From: Rhinolophus ferrumequinum
Taxonomy: Eukaryota > Chordata > Mammalia > Chiroptera > Rhinolophidae
Direction: 5' to 3'
Assembly: GCF_004115265.2 (NCBI RefSeq)
Contig: NW_022680356.1
Span: 2,425,001 to 2,489,000 of the forward strand
DNA: 64,000 bases
Positions 31,030-44,600 of this stretch are shown here, in pieces. The stretch's first letter is position 1; every line of letters begins with the position of its first letter. The notes under the pieces were generated by a model. That model was given only the letters and a program-made list of their open reading frames with translations. It ran no database searches and was not told the origin of the DNA. A program made the position numbers and the translations under genes.

Positions 31030-31652
31030 CTGTTGGTCGGGAGAAGGGTTATACTTGTCAAAAGGACTCCTCATGGTTAACTGGGCCCAAATTCATATTC
31101 CCAGTCTAGTAGCCATTGTTTACAGAGCCCCCACCCCCACCCCCACACAGAGCTGCATTGCTGCATTGCTGCACTGCTACATTGCTGTATTGCTGCAGTT
31201 CAGGGAAAAGCCACAGACTGGGATGCCAAGACTTCTACACAGTGTTCCTGCCTACTAAAGCTCGCCTGTATAAAGGACTTCTTGGAATGTATTTTGACCA
31301 ATGGGCTGAGACCAGCCCCATCCAATCAGAGCTGCACAGTTTTATACTCATTTGCATCTTTACTGACCAATCAGAGTGGCTCCATAACGACCAATCAGGA
31401 CATGTGATTCCAACCAATCAGGACATTGCCGTTTGGACCAATCAAACTTAAAATTTGGATCTTTCTTTGCATAAAAATAGACAGATGGGGACCAGGGCAG
31501 GCACTTTCTCTATGTAAGTGGGCCTCCGCTTTGTCTTGGAGAAGCACACTTTCGGTTTCCTCTGAGTTTCCTCAGTTTCCCTGAATAAAATCTTGACTTT
31601 TACTGCACCCTGGATTGAGGATTCCTGTTGTCCTTGGATTAGTGGCAGTAAC
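31030..31652 (+). mobile_element. ERV1-type LTR with an array of CCAAT boxes
   Basis: The 3' half has the order of a class I retroviral LTR: six CCAAT boxes (31298, 31322, 31367, 31391, 31414, 31438), a TATA-like 'gcataaaaatagac' near 31470, a polyadenylation signal 'tgaataaaatcttgac' near 31585, and an end at '…ggcagtaaca' (31652). The sequence just after it, 'ttttgttgacaagac', resembles the start of an internal leader, so a short piece of internal sequence may remain. The left end (TGTTGG near 31030) is uncertain and no target duplication was found. The element is incomplete. Confidence 0.65.
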
Positions 31653-31918
31653 ATTTTGTTGACAAGACAAAATGCACCAATGCAGGTAAGTTCTTAGCAC
31701 ATATGGAGGAACCCATAGGGTGGGGTCCTTGAAGAATTTCCCTAGAATCAGACCCCAAAAGAAAGATGATGGAATCCTAGGCTTGATGCCACCTCCTCCT
31801 GGTTATGCTGAGAGTGTGAGTTTTGTGTTGTTTTATGTTCTTTTTTTGTTGTTGTTCTGTTTTTGTTTTTTTGAAGATATTTTAGAGAAATAATATTTAT
31901 GCTGCTGCTATTACCTAA

Positions 31919-32165
31919 TGTTATGGGTTGAATTTTGTCCCCCACCTCCCACCCCTAAATTTATATGTTGAAGTCCTAACACCCAGTACCTCAGAATGTG
32001 GCTTTATTTGGTGTGTCTACAGAGGTTACTGAGGTTAAATGAGGTCACTAGAGTGGGTCCTAATCCAATATGACTGGTGTCCTTATAAGAAGAGGAACTT
32101 TGGACACAAATATATATGGAGGGAAGAAGATGTGAAGACATAGGGAGGAGATGGCCACACACAAG
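31919..32165 (+). mobile_element. MLT1-type MaLR LTR fragment
   Basis: Strong resemblance to the 5' two thirds of MLT1: 'tgttatgggttgaattttgt', 'atatgttgaagtcctaacac', 'ctggtgtccttataagaaga'. Its 3' third is missing or unrecognisable. Old element of the ERVL-MaLR family. Confidence 0.88.
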
Positions 32166-32690
32166 CCAATGCAAAATGAAAATGCAGGGAAAAAAGTGCA
32201 GTTAAAGGTGCTAAAATATAAAGATTTTTCCTTTGAAAGTAGTGTGATACTTATAAAACATAACAAGGGAAATAGTGATACGTGAATGATAACATCAACT
32301 TATACTTTTGTTTATAATATTTTTGGTGTTATAATTTTATGTAACACAATAAATAATAATTTGATATCCTGATTTATCCTAAGATTTTTCTGGCTACTCT
32401 AGCCGCTTCCAATTAACTTAAGCTGATTTAATAGAGTTTTTGTTACTCGCGACTTAAGAGTTCTGGTTAATGTCCTACCGCCTTCAGGTCACAGCACTCG
32501 CAGGATGGAGGAAGGCCCTGCGGGGCACCAGAGTCCCCTCTGGTCCCTGTGCACAGAGCCTGGGCCCTCCCTCTACCAGCTGTAGAACTACCTCCACCCA
32601 TTCCGGTTGTGACTTCACAGATCGGCGAGTTCCACAGTATCCTGGCTGAGGATTTCAGGAGGTTTCCTTCTCTCTAGTGGTGTCCAGACC

Positions 32691-35600
32691 ATGGTAAAGC
32701 TGAGAGGAGCAGGGGCCCTCTTATTTGTCCTCTTCCTGGACTGTTGGCAGTGTGCAGACATGCATCAGCCTTTCCCACCGGTCGAAGGTACGGTCACAGG
32801 TAGATTGCAGGGGCATATGGAGAAGTGGGAGACTCACTGTGAGTCTCCTTCTGTGAGCCCTGGTGTGGTGAACCTGGAGCCTCTCATCACCCCAAATCTG
32901 CCATAGGAATTTCTGCTCAGGAGAAGGGAGTAGCTTTAACATTTTTCCTAATTTTGCAGCTTTCTCAGAATCCAGAGCCCCACAGGAGGGTAGCATATAT
33001 AAACATACATTTTAACTTTTCATTATAAACGTTTTCAAACACACACAAAAGTAGAATGATTAGTAGAATGCACCTCCACGTGCTAATCAGGCTGAGCTGG
33101 TGTCACCTGCTCCCTCACACACATTGTTTTCAATAACAGCTTGAGACATTTTTACGTAGCATAAAATTCACTCTCTTAAAGTGTGTAATTCAGTGTGCTT
33201 AGTATATTCAAAGGGTTGTGAACTACCGGTATCTAATTTTAGAGCATTTTCATCACCTCAAAAAGTCAGTCACACTCACTGCCTTCCACTCGCCATTTAC
33301 CATTTCCCACAGCCCTTGACAACCACTAATCTGTCTGCTCTATGGATTCGTCTGTTCTGAATAGTTCATACATGGAGTCATGTGGTCTTTTGTGACTGGT
33401 TTCTTTTATTTAACATACTTTCAAGGGAAGTTTCTCTTCAAAACCTGCGATGTGTGTCTGTCTCCCTCTGTTGTCCCCACACTGAGCACTGAGCACAGCG
33501 GTCAGGTCACAACAGATGATGACCTGAGATGGGAGACGCGAGGGCATTTCTCCTTCCACAGTCACATCAGCACCTTTTATCTCCTCTCCTCGCAGGCCTC
33601 CTGAGGTTGGCGCGTTGCCCACCAGTCGCAGAGGAGAAAACCAAACCCACAGCACTTTACTGCCCAAGCCCACAGGCACTCAGAGGGGGCCTAGAACCCG
33701 TGTGTCCCCTAGAGCAGGCCCCTTGCACGGTGCTGTTCTCGGAACAGCACCGGGAGACGATCGACTTGCGATTACACGCGGAGCCAGTGAAAGAAAGATT
33801 TACTCACAGCTACGGTTTACTTTCCCCCACAGGGTCAAATGCTGACCGTTCACCAAGTTCAAAAAATCTGGAGGAAGGTATGGCTAAAATATTTGGTAAG
33901 TACCTTCCCCCGTGAACCAGTCGGGCTGTGTTTGAGCGTCTCCTGCGCATCCCTGGCCGGCCCCCAGATGACCTATCGGCTGCCCTGATGGGAAGGGAGG
34001 TGCTTTGCACGGAGGCTGGAACCAGTTCTCTAAGTGGCAGGCAGGCAGGCAGATTCCCTAGAAATCATCAAAAGCATAGAAGAGCAACATGCAGAAAGGA
34101 TTCTGCTCCTCACAGAGCGGGGGGTCCACCCTCTGGCAGGTGTTGGAAGTGCAGCCTCAGTGCCAGCGGGGACCAGGTGCATCACAGCTGCCTGGAAGGT
34201 GCCCAGGAGATGCTGCACGTAGTGGAGGCGGTGAGGCCCTGAGGCTGATTTCGGCCTTCTGCCCAGGTCCTCAGCCTAACTGAGCACGACAGTCCCCTGG
34301 GAGATTGTCACATAGAGACTTCCAGACCCACCCCAGCCACGAGGTTCCTTGGTGTGGGGTGAAACCTCTGCGTGAGTCAGTTTTTAAGCCCTCCGGGTGA
34401 GTCTCAGCTGGGACTCTCTGATCTAGCCCAGGCCTCCCGTTTACTGCTGGAGAGTAACTAGGCCCAGGGAGTCCTGCCAGAGGTGAGACTGAGGGGAAGG
34501 TGTGAAACCCCAGCCGTCCAGATTCCAGAGAAGTCTCTCCTCTCTGGTGCTGTGTGGGGGTCAGGAGTGGACCCTGAGAGCCATTTGGTCTGCAAAAGGG
34601 CTCCTGGGACGGGAGCGTGGATGCTTCCCTGTGGGTTAGGAGCTGCTGGGTGTTGTGATCACAGGGCCATGCCTGCCAGTCCCGCTGGGAAGGGGACGTC
34701 TCTGTACAGGAGACGTGGCCCTTTGTTCCAGGCGCCGGCCCATGCCAGGAGTTCTGGGTGCGCCCTTCTCCCATGTGCTGTTAAAGACGCTTCAGTAAGT
34801 GTGCCATGACCGTCTGGCTGGCTGACGGGTGGCGAGTGACGAAGGAATGGGTGCGGCCAGCTCCTGCAGTCCCACTGTCCCTGCTCTCAGCAGTTCCAGT
34901 TCCCGTCTAGGAAGGAGGAGGCTGCGCTCTTCCTCGCAGGTGCCCCGTGTCTCTGAACCCACACGTGTGGGAGAGGGTATGTGCCCCTGAAGATGGGTGT
35001 CTGGTTCTGGGTTTGGGAGGATCCCATCTCCCTCGAGAGCCTTCTGGACTGTCCAGTGCCCTGCAGTGTCGGCCTTGGCATTGGTGGGCCGCTGGTGAAC
35101 TGGCCGGGTTCTGTCTGAGCAGCATTCCGGAACTCGTAGGTCAACCCGTTCAGCAAGGAAGGGGCTGGCGATGAGAACTCATCATCTGGAATGAGTGAAT
35201 GTGACGGTTAGTTTTTTTGTGTCCTTATTGTAAGCATCTAGTCAGGGGGTGAGTAGACCAAGGTATCGACTGCCTTCGTAAAAGGACTCAGAATAAATAT
35301 CACATCAATGTGGCTTAGCAAAGTAAACCTAGAAGGGGAAAATGAAATGGTTGTTTTCAGGGACAGGTAGAAACCGAAACACTTTATAAGAGAAGGAGAA
35401 ATTGATGTTTCAAAAAATGTGGCTATGAAAAATTAGTAACAGGTTTATAAAAAAAGTTTTCTAAGCTTATAGAATCTATTATTCTTCTCCCCCCTCCTAC
35501 CCAGCCTCCACCCAATTTTTGTGGGTATGGTTTTCATATAGAACATTTGTAAGTGGATTTGAAACCTCTGAGTACAGCCATGTCTTCTGGATTTCTCATG

Positions 35601-38600
35601 TCCTCAGCAGTCCTGTTAGGACATGGAATTGTCTGCTCACGACCCCCCACTCCCGGTTCTTCTCTTGGCCCTGGGAGTCCTGTGGCATGTTGGTGGGGCC
35701 GTCGTTGGTCTGCAGCAGCTGCCTGATTATTGCTTCAAGGACTTTGCGTGAGGCTCGTCAAGTTAGTGCTGCAGGTTCTTCATGTCACGCACTGACCACC
35801 AAGGCCGCTGTACCACCAGATGGGCACCAGAGTGTAGTTGAAGGGAGATTACTGGCACCCAGCATCTGTGCACAGCAGTGGTCCTGGGGGTCTCAGTGAC
35901 GACTCTGGTCACTCAGTCAGACTCAGCCTGGCCTGGAAGGGCCCACTTCCCCCTCCTGGTGTCCTGGGGCTGTATTGGTTTTTCTCTCCTCTCTGCTCCG
36001 GCCCTGGCCTTGTTGCTCTGTGGGTGTGTGGGTGTGTCTGGTCATGTCTGTGTGTACCTGCTTCTCCACGTGTCTGGATGGCTCTAGGATGTGGACCAGG
36101 CAGCAGGTCTCAGTCCTCTTTGAACATCCAGCTCCTTGTGCAGTTCTGAGCAGAGCTAGGGCTCAGTAAACACTTGGCATCTGAATGGCAGGCTTCTATT
36201 CTGTCTCAATTTGCATGGGCTTTATGAGTTTTAGGAACCTAGATGCTTGGGTCCTCCATATAATAATGGTTCATCAAAACTGGCCAAGGTTGGGACTGGT
36301 CCAGTGGCTCAGGTGGTTGGAGCACCGTGCTCCTAACACCGAAGGCTGCTGGTTCGATTCTCACATGGGCCAGTGGGCTCTCAACCACAAGGTTTCCATT
36401 CCTTGAGTTCCATAAGGGATGGTGGACTCCACCCCCTGCAACTAAGATTGAACACGGCACCTTGAGCTGAGCTGCCGTTGAGTTCCCAGATGGCTCAGTT
36501 GGTTGGAGTGCATCCTCTCAACCACAAAGTTGCCGGTTTGATTCCCACAAGGGATGGTGGGCTGTGCCCCCTGCAACTAGCAACGGCAACTGGACTTGGA
36601 GCTGAACTGCGCCCTCCACAACTAAGACTGAAAGGACAACAACTTGACTTGGAAAAAGACCTGGAAGTACACTCTGTTCCCCAATAAAGTCCTGTTCCCC
36701 TTCCCCAACTAAAAAAAAAAAATCTTAAAAAAAAAACAACGAAAACTGGCCAAGGTCATGTGAGTGAGGGACATGCAGGTGTCACCAGAGTCGCCGTGCC
36801 AGTTAAGAATGCACTTGGCTGCAGTTACCGGAGACCTGAATTTAGTGGCTTCAACAGAGGGTAGTTCACTTTCCTTTTGTCACAAGCAGCCTGAGGGAGG
36901 CGGCCATGGCTTTGATGCAGTGCTCAGTGGCTTCAGGTCGGGGCCTGTTTGTCTGAGATCATCAGAGCCTTCCTTGGGGCTTATGTCTCTTGGTCATAAG
37001 ATGACTTTTGCAGCTCCAGAAATCATGTCCACCTTCGAGGCAGGAGGTAAGGGGTGGGAAAGTGCAGCTGCAGCACTGCTTTCTCTTCCATCTGGAGGAG
37101 CAAGATTCTTCCAGGGTCACAGGAGTCTTCAGAGGAACTTTGCAAGTCCCACAGCCCCCCCCCCTTGTGACCAGGGAGGGTGGAAAGGACGCGTCTGTCT
37201 GAGGGCTGGCCTCTGAGGCTCCAACCACAGTAGACAGGAAGGGGGCGAGCGTGGCTAGTGACGGAATGCCACAGAATCTACGAACATATTTATTTTTTTC
37301 TGTCATATGTTAATTACATCTTTGTTTCCTTTGTATTTTATGTCCTTTTTTCCTTCCTTACCCACATATTATTCCACTTGTGCAGGGTTCCACTGAGCAG
37401 AAAACAAGCACTAGCTGATCCGGGGCCCTTGTTAAAATTAGGTGGTGAGGAGCAGCTTCCAGCTGGTCCTCACTCTGACCTGTGTTATGTGCATTTATAT
37501 ACATAGTTTTACTCAATTGTCACAGAAGTTCTATGAGTTAAATAATTGTATTCCTGTCCTATGAGTGAGTCATCTGAAGATCAAAGAGGTGGAGTTATTT
37601 GCCCGTTGGTAAACAGCCAGTCTCTAGACTCGGACTAGGTCTGTCTGCCACAAGAGCAAGATTCCCCTGTGAGCAGCTTCCTGGGAGGGGCAGCAGGTTC
37701 CACGGGAGGAAATTATGTGCTTCTTATAGAAACAGGACAGAGGTTTGTTCAGACAGAAGGACAGCTTGGGGACAGTCTCAGAGGTGGGGAGAATGACGAC
37801 ATGAGTAAGAAGAAAAATTATGACATTAAATAGCGGGAGATTTGGAGCAGTTTCTATAGTAGGTCTGTGTTTCCTGTCCGGCATAGCTAGTGAAATCACA
37901 ACTTTTCAGAAATGATTTTGACAGATGGAGTTCCCCAAGGCCAGGCCTGGTAGAGCATGACATTCTGTATCCAATAAAAGATGCATTTGTGAGTGAATAC
38001 ACTGACTCAACCGTATTCCTAGACAACTTCAGGTCCTCACAGTGCAGACTGTGTCACTCCTGCCCTGCTGGTATTAACCTGCCTTTCTTTGCTTTCCCTT
38101 AAGATGAAATTCTCCTGCAAGTTTTTTCCAGTATTACCTTTGATGAGTCAAGAAGAACAGCAGGCAAATCAATGACAAAGAGAGCCACAGAAGAAAGCAA
38201 GTATATATCTTTAAAACTATGACGCACATATTTCTGCAGGCCTGTGTATTGTCTTATTGGTATTACCCTATCATTTTAGCGTCCTTTAAACCAGGTATGT
38301 CGGGGCAAACACAACTGGAGACGTAGAAGGAAGAATTACTCTCTCTACCCTTCTAGCAACTATGGCCGTCTCTGGTGTGCAGTGTGGATAGGCCTGTGGT
38401 TTGGGCTGATTTCTTCTGTTCAGGTGTCGGGCAGCTTCTGTCACAGTGCAGGCTGCTCAGAGGACAGGCACTGACTTCCAAGCGGCATGATCTGTTCCTG
38501 GGAACACTGGCCATGGGTAGTTTAATAGTGTTCCACTCAGCAGTGCCTGTGCTGCGTGCGTGAGTGCCTGGGTCACTGGCTTTGAGAGGGAAGCCTTCCC

Positions 38601-41600
38601 ACCTCCCTCCTCACCCCCAGCTTCTGGAAAATACTTGCACTGAGAAGCAGGGCCAATTTCTGCCTTTGCACTGATATGAAATGCCAAAGCTGAGGGGAAG
38701 CCAGGGGTCACATATGCAAACAAGATACACCTTAGCCCCAATCACACAAGTGACAGGGAAACCCTGTAAGGAGGACACTCTGTACAATAGGGAAAAAAAT
38801 AAAATTGGGTAATTAGTTTTCAGGACAAGCAGGCATGTGTGCCATATAGAAATTATAAGACTATGAGCAAACCAATTTTATAACTAACGCCCTGCCAGCG
38901 CATTTCATGAAGCACATATTAGAACAGTGACCGTTTTACTAGAGTCAGGAGGCTGTGCCTGCACGGGTTTTGTTCTGCATCCTTGGCTGACACCATATGA
39001 ACGGTACGTTTTCAGCAAAGTGCTCACATGGTTCAGTGCACCTATTCCTAATGAGTCTCTGATGTCTCCGATGCCTGTGTGTTTGTCATTTATCGGATCA
39101 AACTAGTCAGACTTAAAGTCATTTGGCATTTACGATGCAGGCTGTGCTACCAATTTTCCTGCAGAGTTGAAAGCTGTCATGTTCACAAAACTTCTCAATG
39201 GCTATGCAGATTGTATGCCAGGAAACAAGTGAAAATCAGCGATGTCACCAGTTTGGGGTTACAGTTCAGATTTGGCAGACACGCAGGCTTGCTCCGTGGC
39301 ACTCACTCAGGAGGGGTGCTGTGGCTCTGGCAAGCACTTCATTAGGGAGTATGTTGCTCCTCCTTGGTGGTCACCTACTTTCCTGGGGTCAGGAGAAAAT
39401 GGCTGGCTTTGACCTTAAATCACGAAAATGTGTCTGGACACTGAGACATCGCAACCTCCAGAAAGAGAAGCCTGAAAATATAGCTCCAAAACTACCCAGG
39501 TCGCTACGATGTTCTAGTCCAATTGAGTCATGTCCTTGAGGAACGACGGGAATGTGAGCAGACATCTTAAACTCAGTCCCTAGTGTCCTAAGAGAATTGT
39601 CAACCGGTCCATTTCATTTGTACCGTCATGTTTTCATTTGGCAATGAAATCAGGGTTCCTTGGGCTGAGCAAACAACTCAAGTGGGGACAGCCTCAGAGG
39701 TGAGTCCCTCCGAAACATAGACCCAGAGTATGCAGTAATATTGCTCACCTCCAAAACAAGTAAGCACTACATTTCAAAATGGTGACGGTCCCTCCTATGG
39801 GCATCGATCCTTGGATGGGGAAAGTTTCTCTTCAAAACCTGCGATGTGTGTCTGTCTCCCTCTGTTGTCCCCACACTGAGCACTGAGCACAGCGGTCAGG
39901 TCACAACAGATGATGACCTGAGATGGGAGACGCGAGGGCATTTCTCCTTCCACAGTCACATCAGCACCTTTTATCTCCTCTCCTCGCAGGCCTCCTGAGG
40001 TTGGCGCGTTGCCCACCAGTCGCAGAGGAGAAAACCAAACCCACAGCACTTTACTGCCCAAGCCCACAGGCACTCAGAGGGGGCCTAGAACCCGTGTGTC
40101 CCCTAGAGCAGGCCCCTTGCACGGTGCTGTTCTCGGAACAGCACCGGGAGACGATCGACTTGCGATTACACGCGGAGCCAGTGAAAGAAAGATTTACTCA
40201 CAGCTACGGTTTACTTTCCCCCACAGGGTCAAATGCTGACCGTTCACCAAGTTCAAAAAATCTGGAGGAAGGTATGGCTAAAATATTTGGTAAGTACCTT
40301 CCCCCGTGAACCAGTCGGGCTGTGTTTGAGCGTCTCCTGCGCATCCCTGGCCGGCCCCCAGATGACCTATCGGCTGCCCTGATGGGAAGGGAGGTGCTTT
40401 GCACGGAGGCTGGAACCAGTTCTCTAAGTGGCAGGCAGGCAGGCAGATTCCCTAGAAATCATCAAAAGCATAGAAGAGCAACATGCAGAAAGGATTCTGC
40501 TCCCCACAGAGCGGGGGGTCCACCCTCTGGCAGGTGTTGGAAGTGCAGCCTCAGTGCCAGCTGGGACCAGGTGCATCACAGCTGCCTGGAAGGTGCCCAG
40601 GAGATGCTGCACGTAGTGGAGGCGGTGAGGCCCTGAGGCTGATTTCGGCCTTCTGCCCAGGTCCTCAGCCTAACTGAGCACGACAGTCCCCTGGGAGATT
40701 GTCACATAGAGACTTCCAGACCCACCCCAGCCACGAGGTTCCTTGGTGTGGGGTGAAACCTCTGCGTGAGTCAGTTTTTAAGCCCTCCGGGTGAGTCTCA
40801 GCTGGGACTCTCTGATCTAGCCCAGGCCTCCCGTTTACTGCTGGAGAGTAACTAGGCCCAGGGAGTCCTGCCAGAGGTGAGACTGAGGGGAAGGTGTGAA
40901 ACCCCAGCCGTCCAGATTCCAGAGAAGTCTCTCCTCTCTGGTGCTGTGTGGGGGTCAGGAGTGGACCCTGAGAGCCATTTGGTCTGCAAAAGGGCTCCTG
41001 GGACGGGAGCGTGGATGCTTCCCTGTGGGTTAGGAGCTGCTGGGTGTTGTGATCACAGGGCCATGCCTGCCAGTCCCGCTGGGAAGGGGACGTCTCTGTA
41101 CAGGAGACGTGGCCCTTTGTTCCAGGCGCCGGCCCATGCCAGGAGTTCTGGGTGCGCCCTTCTCCCATGTGCTGTTAAAGACGCTTCAGTAAGTGTGCCA
41201 TGACCGTCTGGCTGGCTGACGGGTGGCGAGTGACGAAGGAATGGGTGCGGCCAGCTCCTGCAGTCCCACTGTCCCTGCTCTCAGCAGTTCCAGTTCCCGT
41301 CTAGGAAGGAGGAGGCTGCGCTCTTCCTCGCAGGTGCCCCGTGTCTCTGAACCCACACGTGTGGGAGGGGGTGTGTGCCCCTGAAGATGGGTGTCTGGTT
41401 CTGGGTTTGGGAGGATCCCATCTCCCTCGAGAGCCTTCTGGACTGTCCAGTGCCCTGCAGTGTCTGCCTTGGCATTGGTGGGCCGCTGGTGAACTGGCCG
41501 GGTTCTGTCTGAGCAGCATTCCGGAACTCGTAGGTCAACCCGTTCAGCAAGGAAGGGGCTGGCGATGAGAACTCATCATCTGGAATGAGTGAATGTGACG

Positions 41601-44600
41601 GTTAGTTTTTTTGTGTCCTTATTGTAAGCATCTAGTCAGGGGGTGAGTAGACCAAGGTATCGACAGCCTTCGTAAAAGGATTCAAAGAATGCTAAATGAA
41701 TGAAATTTGTGATCATTTTCTGTGGCTTACAAAGTAAATGTAGAAGGAAAAATAAAACTGCTTTCCCCAGGGAGATGTAGAAGAATAAAAACTTTTAAAA
41801 GGGAAGGAGAAATAAACATATTTAAAGAAAAAACAACTGTGAAAAATTCAGAACAGTTTGATAACTAAAGATTTGGGAATTAAGAAAGGGTTTTCTGATT
41901 TTAAAAAGGCTGTTCTTTGTTTTTACCCACATATCCTTCACCCATTTTTATGGACCAGCTGGGGAAGGTGTCAGAAGTGGTCAGAATGACGACAGAATGA
42001 GAAGGGAAATTATGACACTAAACATCATGAGCTGTTGGGCCATGTTTCCAGCCACATATCTTTAGTGAGCAGTGTTTGCTGCCCAGGGTACACAGGGCAA
42101 CCAGAATTATCTTCAGAAGTGATTTAGGTAGTTAGACTTTGCCCTTCCAAGGGTAGGTATTTTGGAGTACCGTTTCCCATGTCCATTGAACTTGTGCCAC
42201 TTGTTCCCTATGTAGACGACTGAGGGCCTCACAGCATGGCAGGGTGCGGGCCTGCACTGCGGCTGCTGTGTGACTTGCCCTTTGTACTTCTCTCGAGATG
42301 AAATTCTCCTGCAGATGTTTTCCAATGTTCCCTTTCATGAGACAAGAAGAACAGCAGGCAAATCAATGACAAGGAGAGCCATGGAAGAAAGCAAGTATAT
42401 GTCGTGAGCTCTGTAAACGCACATATCTCTGTCGGCCCTTGTGAGAGCCGGCGGGTTGGTCGTGGGCACCCCATTCCACAGATGAGACCGAGGAGAGTCG
42501 ATCAAAGCCCAGGCACACTGGGGAAATGACAGAAATGAGGAGCATACTCCTCCCTAAAGCAGCTTCACATTATTTTTGAAAAGCAGCACTTTGGGAATTA
42601 AGACAGGTGTTTGATCACAGGTCACCAGGACCCAATTGTGTAGTGGAAATTGCCAGCAGAAAGCACCCTGGGCAGTGGGGAGGGGCACTGCTGGAATTTT
42701 GCACGTGGATGTGAATCCTAATCCCCGAGGTTCTTCCCCAGCTTCTGCCTGGGCTCCAGCCTCGCAGTCAACAGTCGCTGGTGCCTCTCTGGACACTGAC
42801 GCACACACTTGGAATCTGCATTTCCAAGTACAAGCAGCATTCTCTATGGTATTAGCATTTCAACACTTAAAGTGGGGGCCTGAGGTGCTCACAGACTGAC
42901 GAAACCTTTTCCCTTTCCATTTTTTTTGTCATGTGTTTCATCAAAGCAGCCAGTGTTGCAGGGAATTCTCCTGAACCAGCATCTTTTCTCAGCCATGTGG
43001 ACAGAATTTCCAATAATGGTAACTGCAGATGGGTAGAATTGTCATTCTGGATCGATACATAATACCTCTTCTTCCTCTCGTCTGAGTTTAGAACATATGT
43101 GAGGCTGAGCTAAGGGCCCAGCAGATGGAATGCAACCTGTCTTCTCGAGAAATACATGGCTGGATAATGAGGGTGCTTCACCCTGAATTAGGAAGTGCCC
43201 TAATCACTGGTGAGGTTTAGGGGACCCATGACTTCTCCAGACCCACCCTGTGAGACACTTTGCTTCTGTAAAATTTACAGCATAGAGGAACGGATCAGAT
43301 TGTTTGCTTTCCCAGGGAAGATGGGTGCCAAATAGAGGAAGGTACTGGCCGCAGGCACAGCCAACTCACCAGTGAAGTCCCGTTCTTCCCTGGAGGTGGG
43401 GTACTAGGCAGGGGCTGAGCATGGTTCTGAAGGGACGCCCCAGAAGAGTGTGGGAAAGTGCTGCCCACTAGCTGACGGTTGACTAGCAAAGGCCCCTGTC
43501 ACAGTTCCAGTGATGGAGGAGGCAGATGGGCCTGAAGACAGGATGAGGAACTAGAGTCCCATGAAGCATTTCTTCCCTCAAGAGATTTAAAGATTGAAAA
43601 GGGAAAATAGACCCACAGGTCACTGTCTGACCAGCAAGTGTGTGGTCTTCCTGGGTGCAGGAACATGAACCAGGTAGTGGTTCCCAGATCAGCTGAGCGT
43701 CAGCTGTGGGGAGCAGGATGAGGAGGGAGAGCCTATTGGAAACCCCGCTTCCTGGAACCCACCGAAAATCCAACAGCGGAGTCCAGGGCTCTGCACATCT
43801 CCTCAGAGTGACTTGTCTGCAGGCAGCAGCCACCAGCCCCTGACCTTTGGAACCACTGAGTTGGATAGTTTCCTTCAGGAGGATCAGGACAAAATGTTTG
43901 GTTTTTTAACATCAGAATTAATTTAGAACTTCCCTCTCATCTTTGCAAACGTTATTTTCTAATCAATGCCTTGTTGTATTTAGGGCTGTCTGTTTCCCCC
44001 TTTAAATGTACTGGTCCTCACCCTTCCAGTGCACATGCTGAAATGACCCTAAGACAGATCACAACAATATCTGTGCCTTCATTAGACTGTGTGTCCCAGG
44101 GCCGAGGAGTTGAGCTCTGACACATAGTAGGTGTTTAGTCATATTTGCTAAATGAGAAAATATGTAAACGAATGAATCGTACATTTCTCTGTAACAACAA
44201 TAATCACTATTATAACGAGAAAATTAAAATATGCTGAGCACTCACTATGGACCAGACATAGTAGTTTTCCAGCTACGTTATTTCATTTCCGCAGCAGTCC
44301 TATGTATGTGGCATTATTATTATGCCCCCATATTACATACGAACTTGAGTAACTTGCCTCAGGCTGGGCAGCTAGTAGGAGCCACTGCTGGTGTTTGAAC
44401 TCAGGGTGCCTGAAGGAGACAGCAGTTAACCCTTGCTGAATGTCTGTTTTAAAGACACATTGTGGCTGATTTTTCACCTCTTCCTTAGCAACGGTGACCA
44501 TTCAAACAAATGATTAGAAGGTCTGGATCGGAAGTGGGGGAGGACACTACTTTCTGAGAAGTGAAGTGTCTTGTACACAGTGTGCACAGAGTTCCCGTTA

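Larger units (their letters stand above)
35290..38103 (+). other. C2orf92 intron (copy A side), diverged part of the tandem duplication
   Basis: 35290-35530 and about 37740-38103 align, with many differences, to 41684-42297 upstream of the second exon copy. The segment between them (about 35530-37740, holding the SINE and a MIR) has no partner in copy B, so copy B has lost or never had about 2.2 kb. Confidence 0.7.

Noticed and set aside
34271-34774. Minus-strand frame of 167 codons, present twice (also 40665-41168)
   Set aside because: Its near-perfect conservation between copies comes from the recent duplication or conversion of the whole block, not from coding constraint. It includes a transposon fossil.
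38104-42394. Mutually exclusive exon choice, enforced by phase, using the GT donors
   Set aside because: I first read the second exons as 97 bases ending at GT, which would make the two pairs incompatible. The next exon at 42950-43018 is then out of frame too, while the GC donor restores every downstream frame, so the inclusive model is better.
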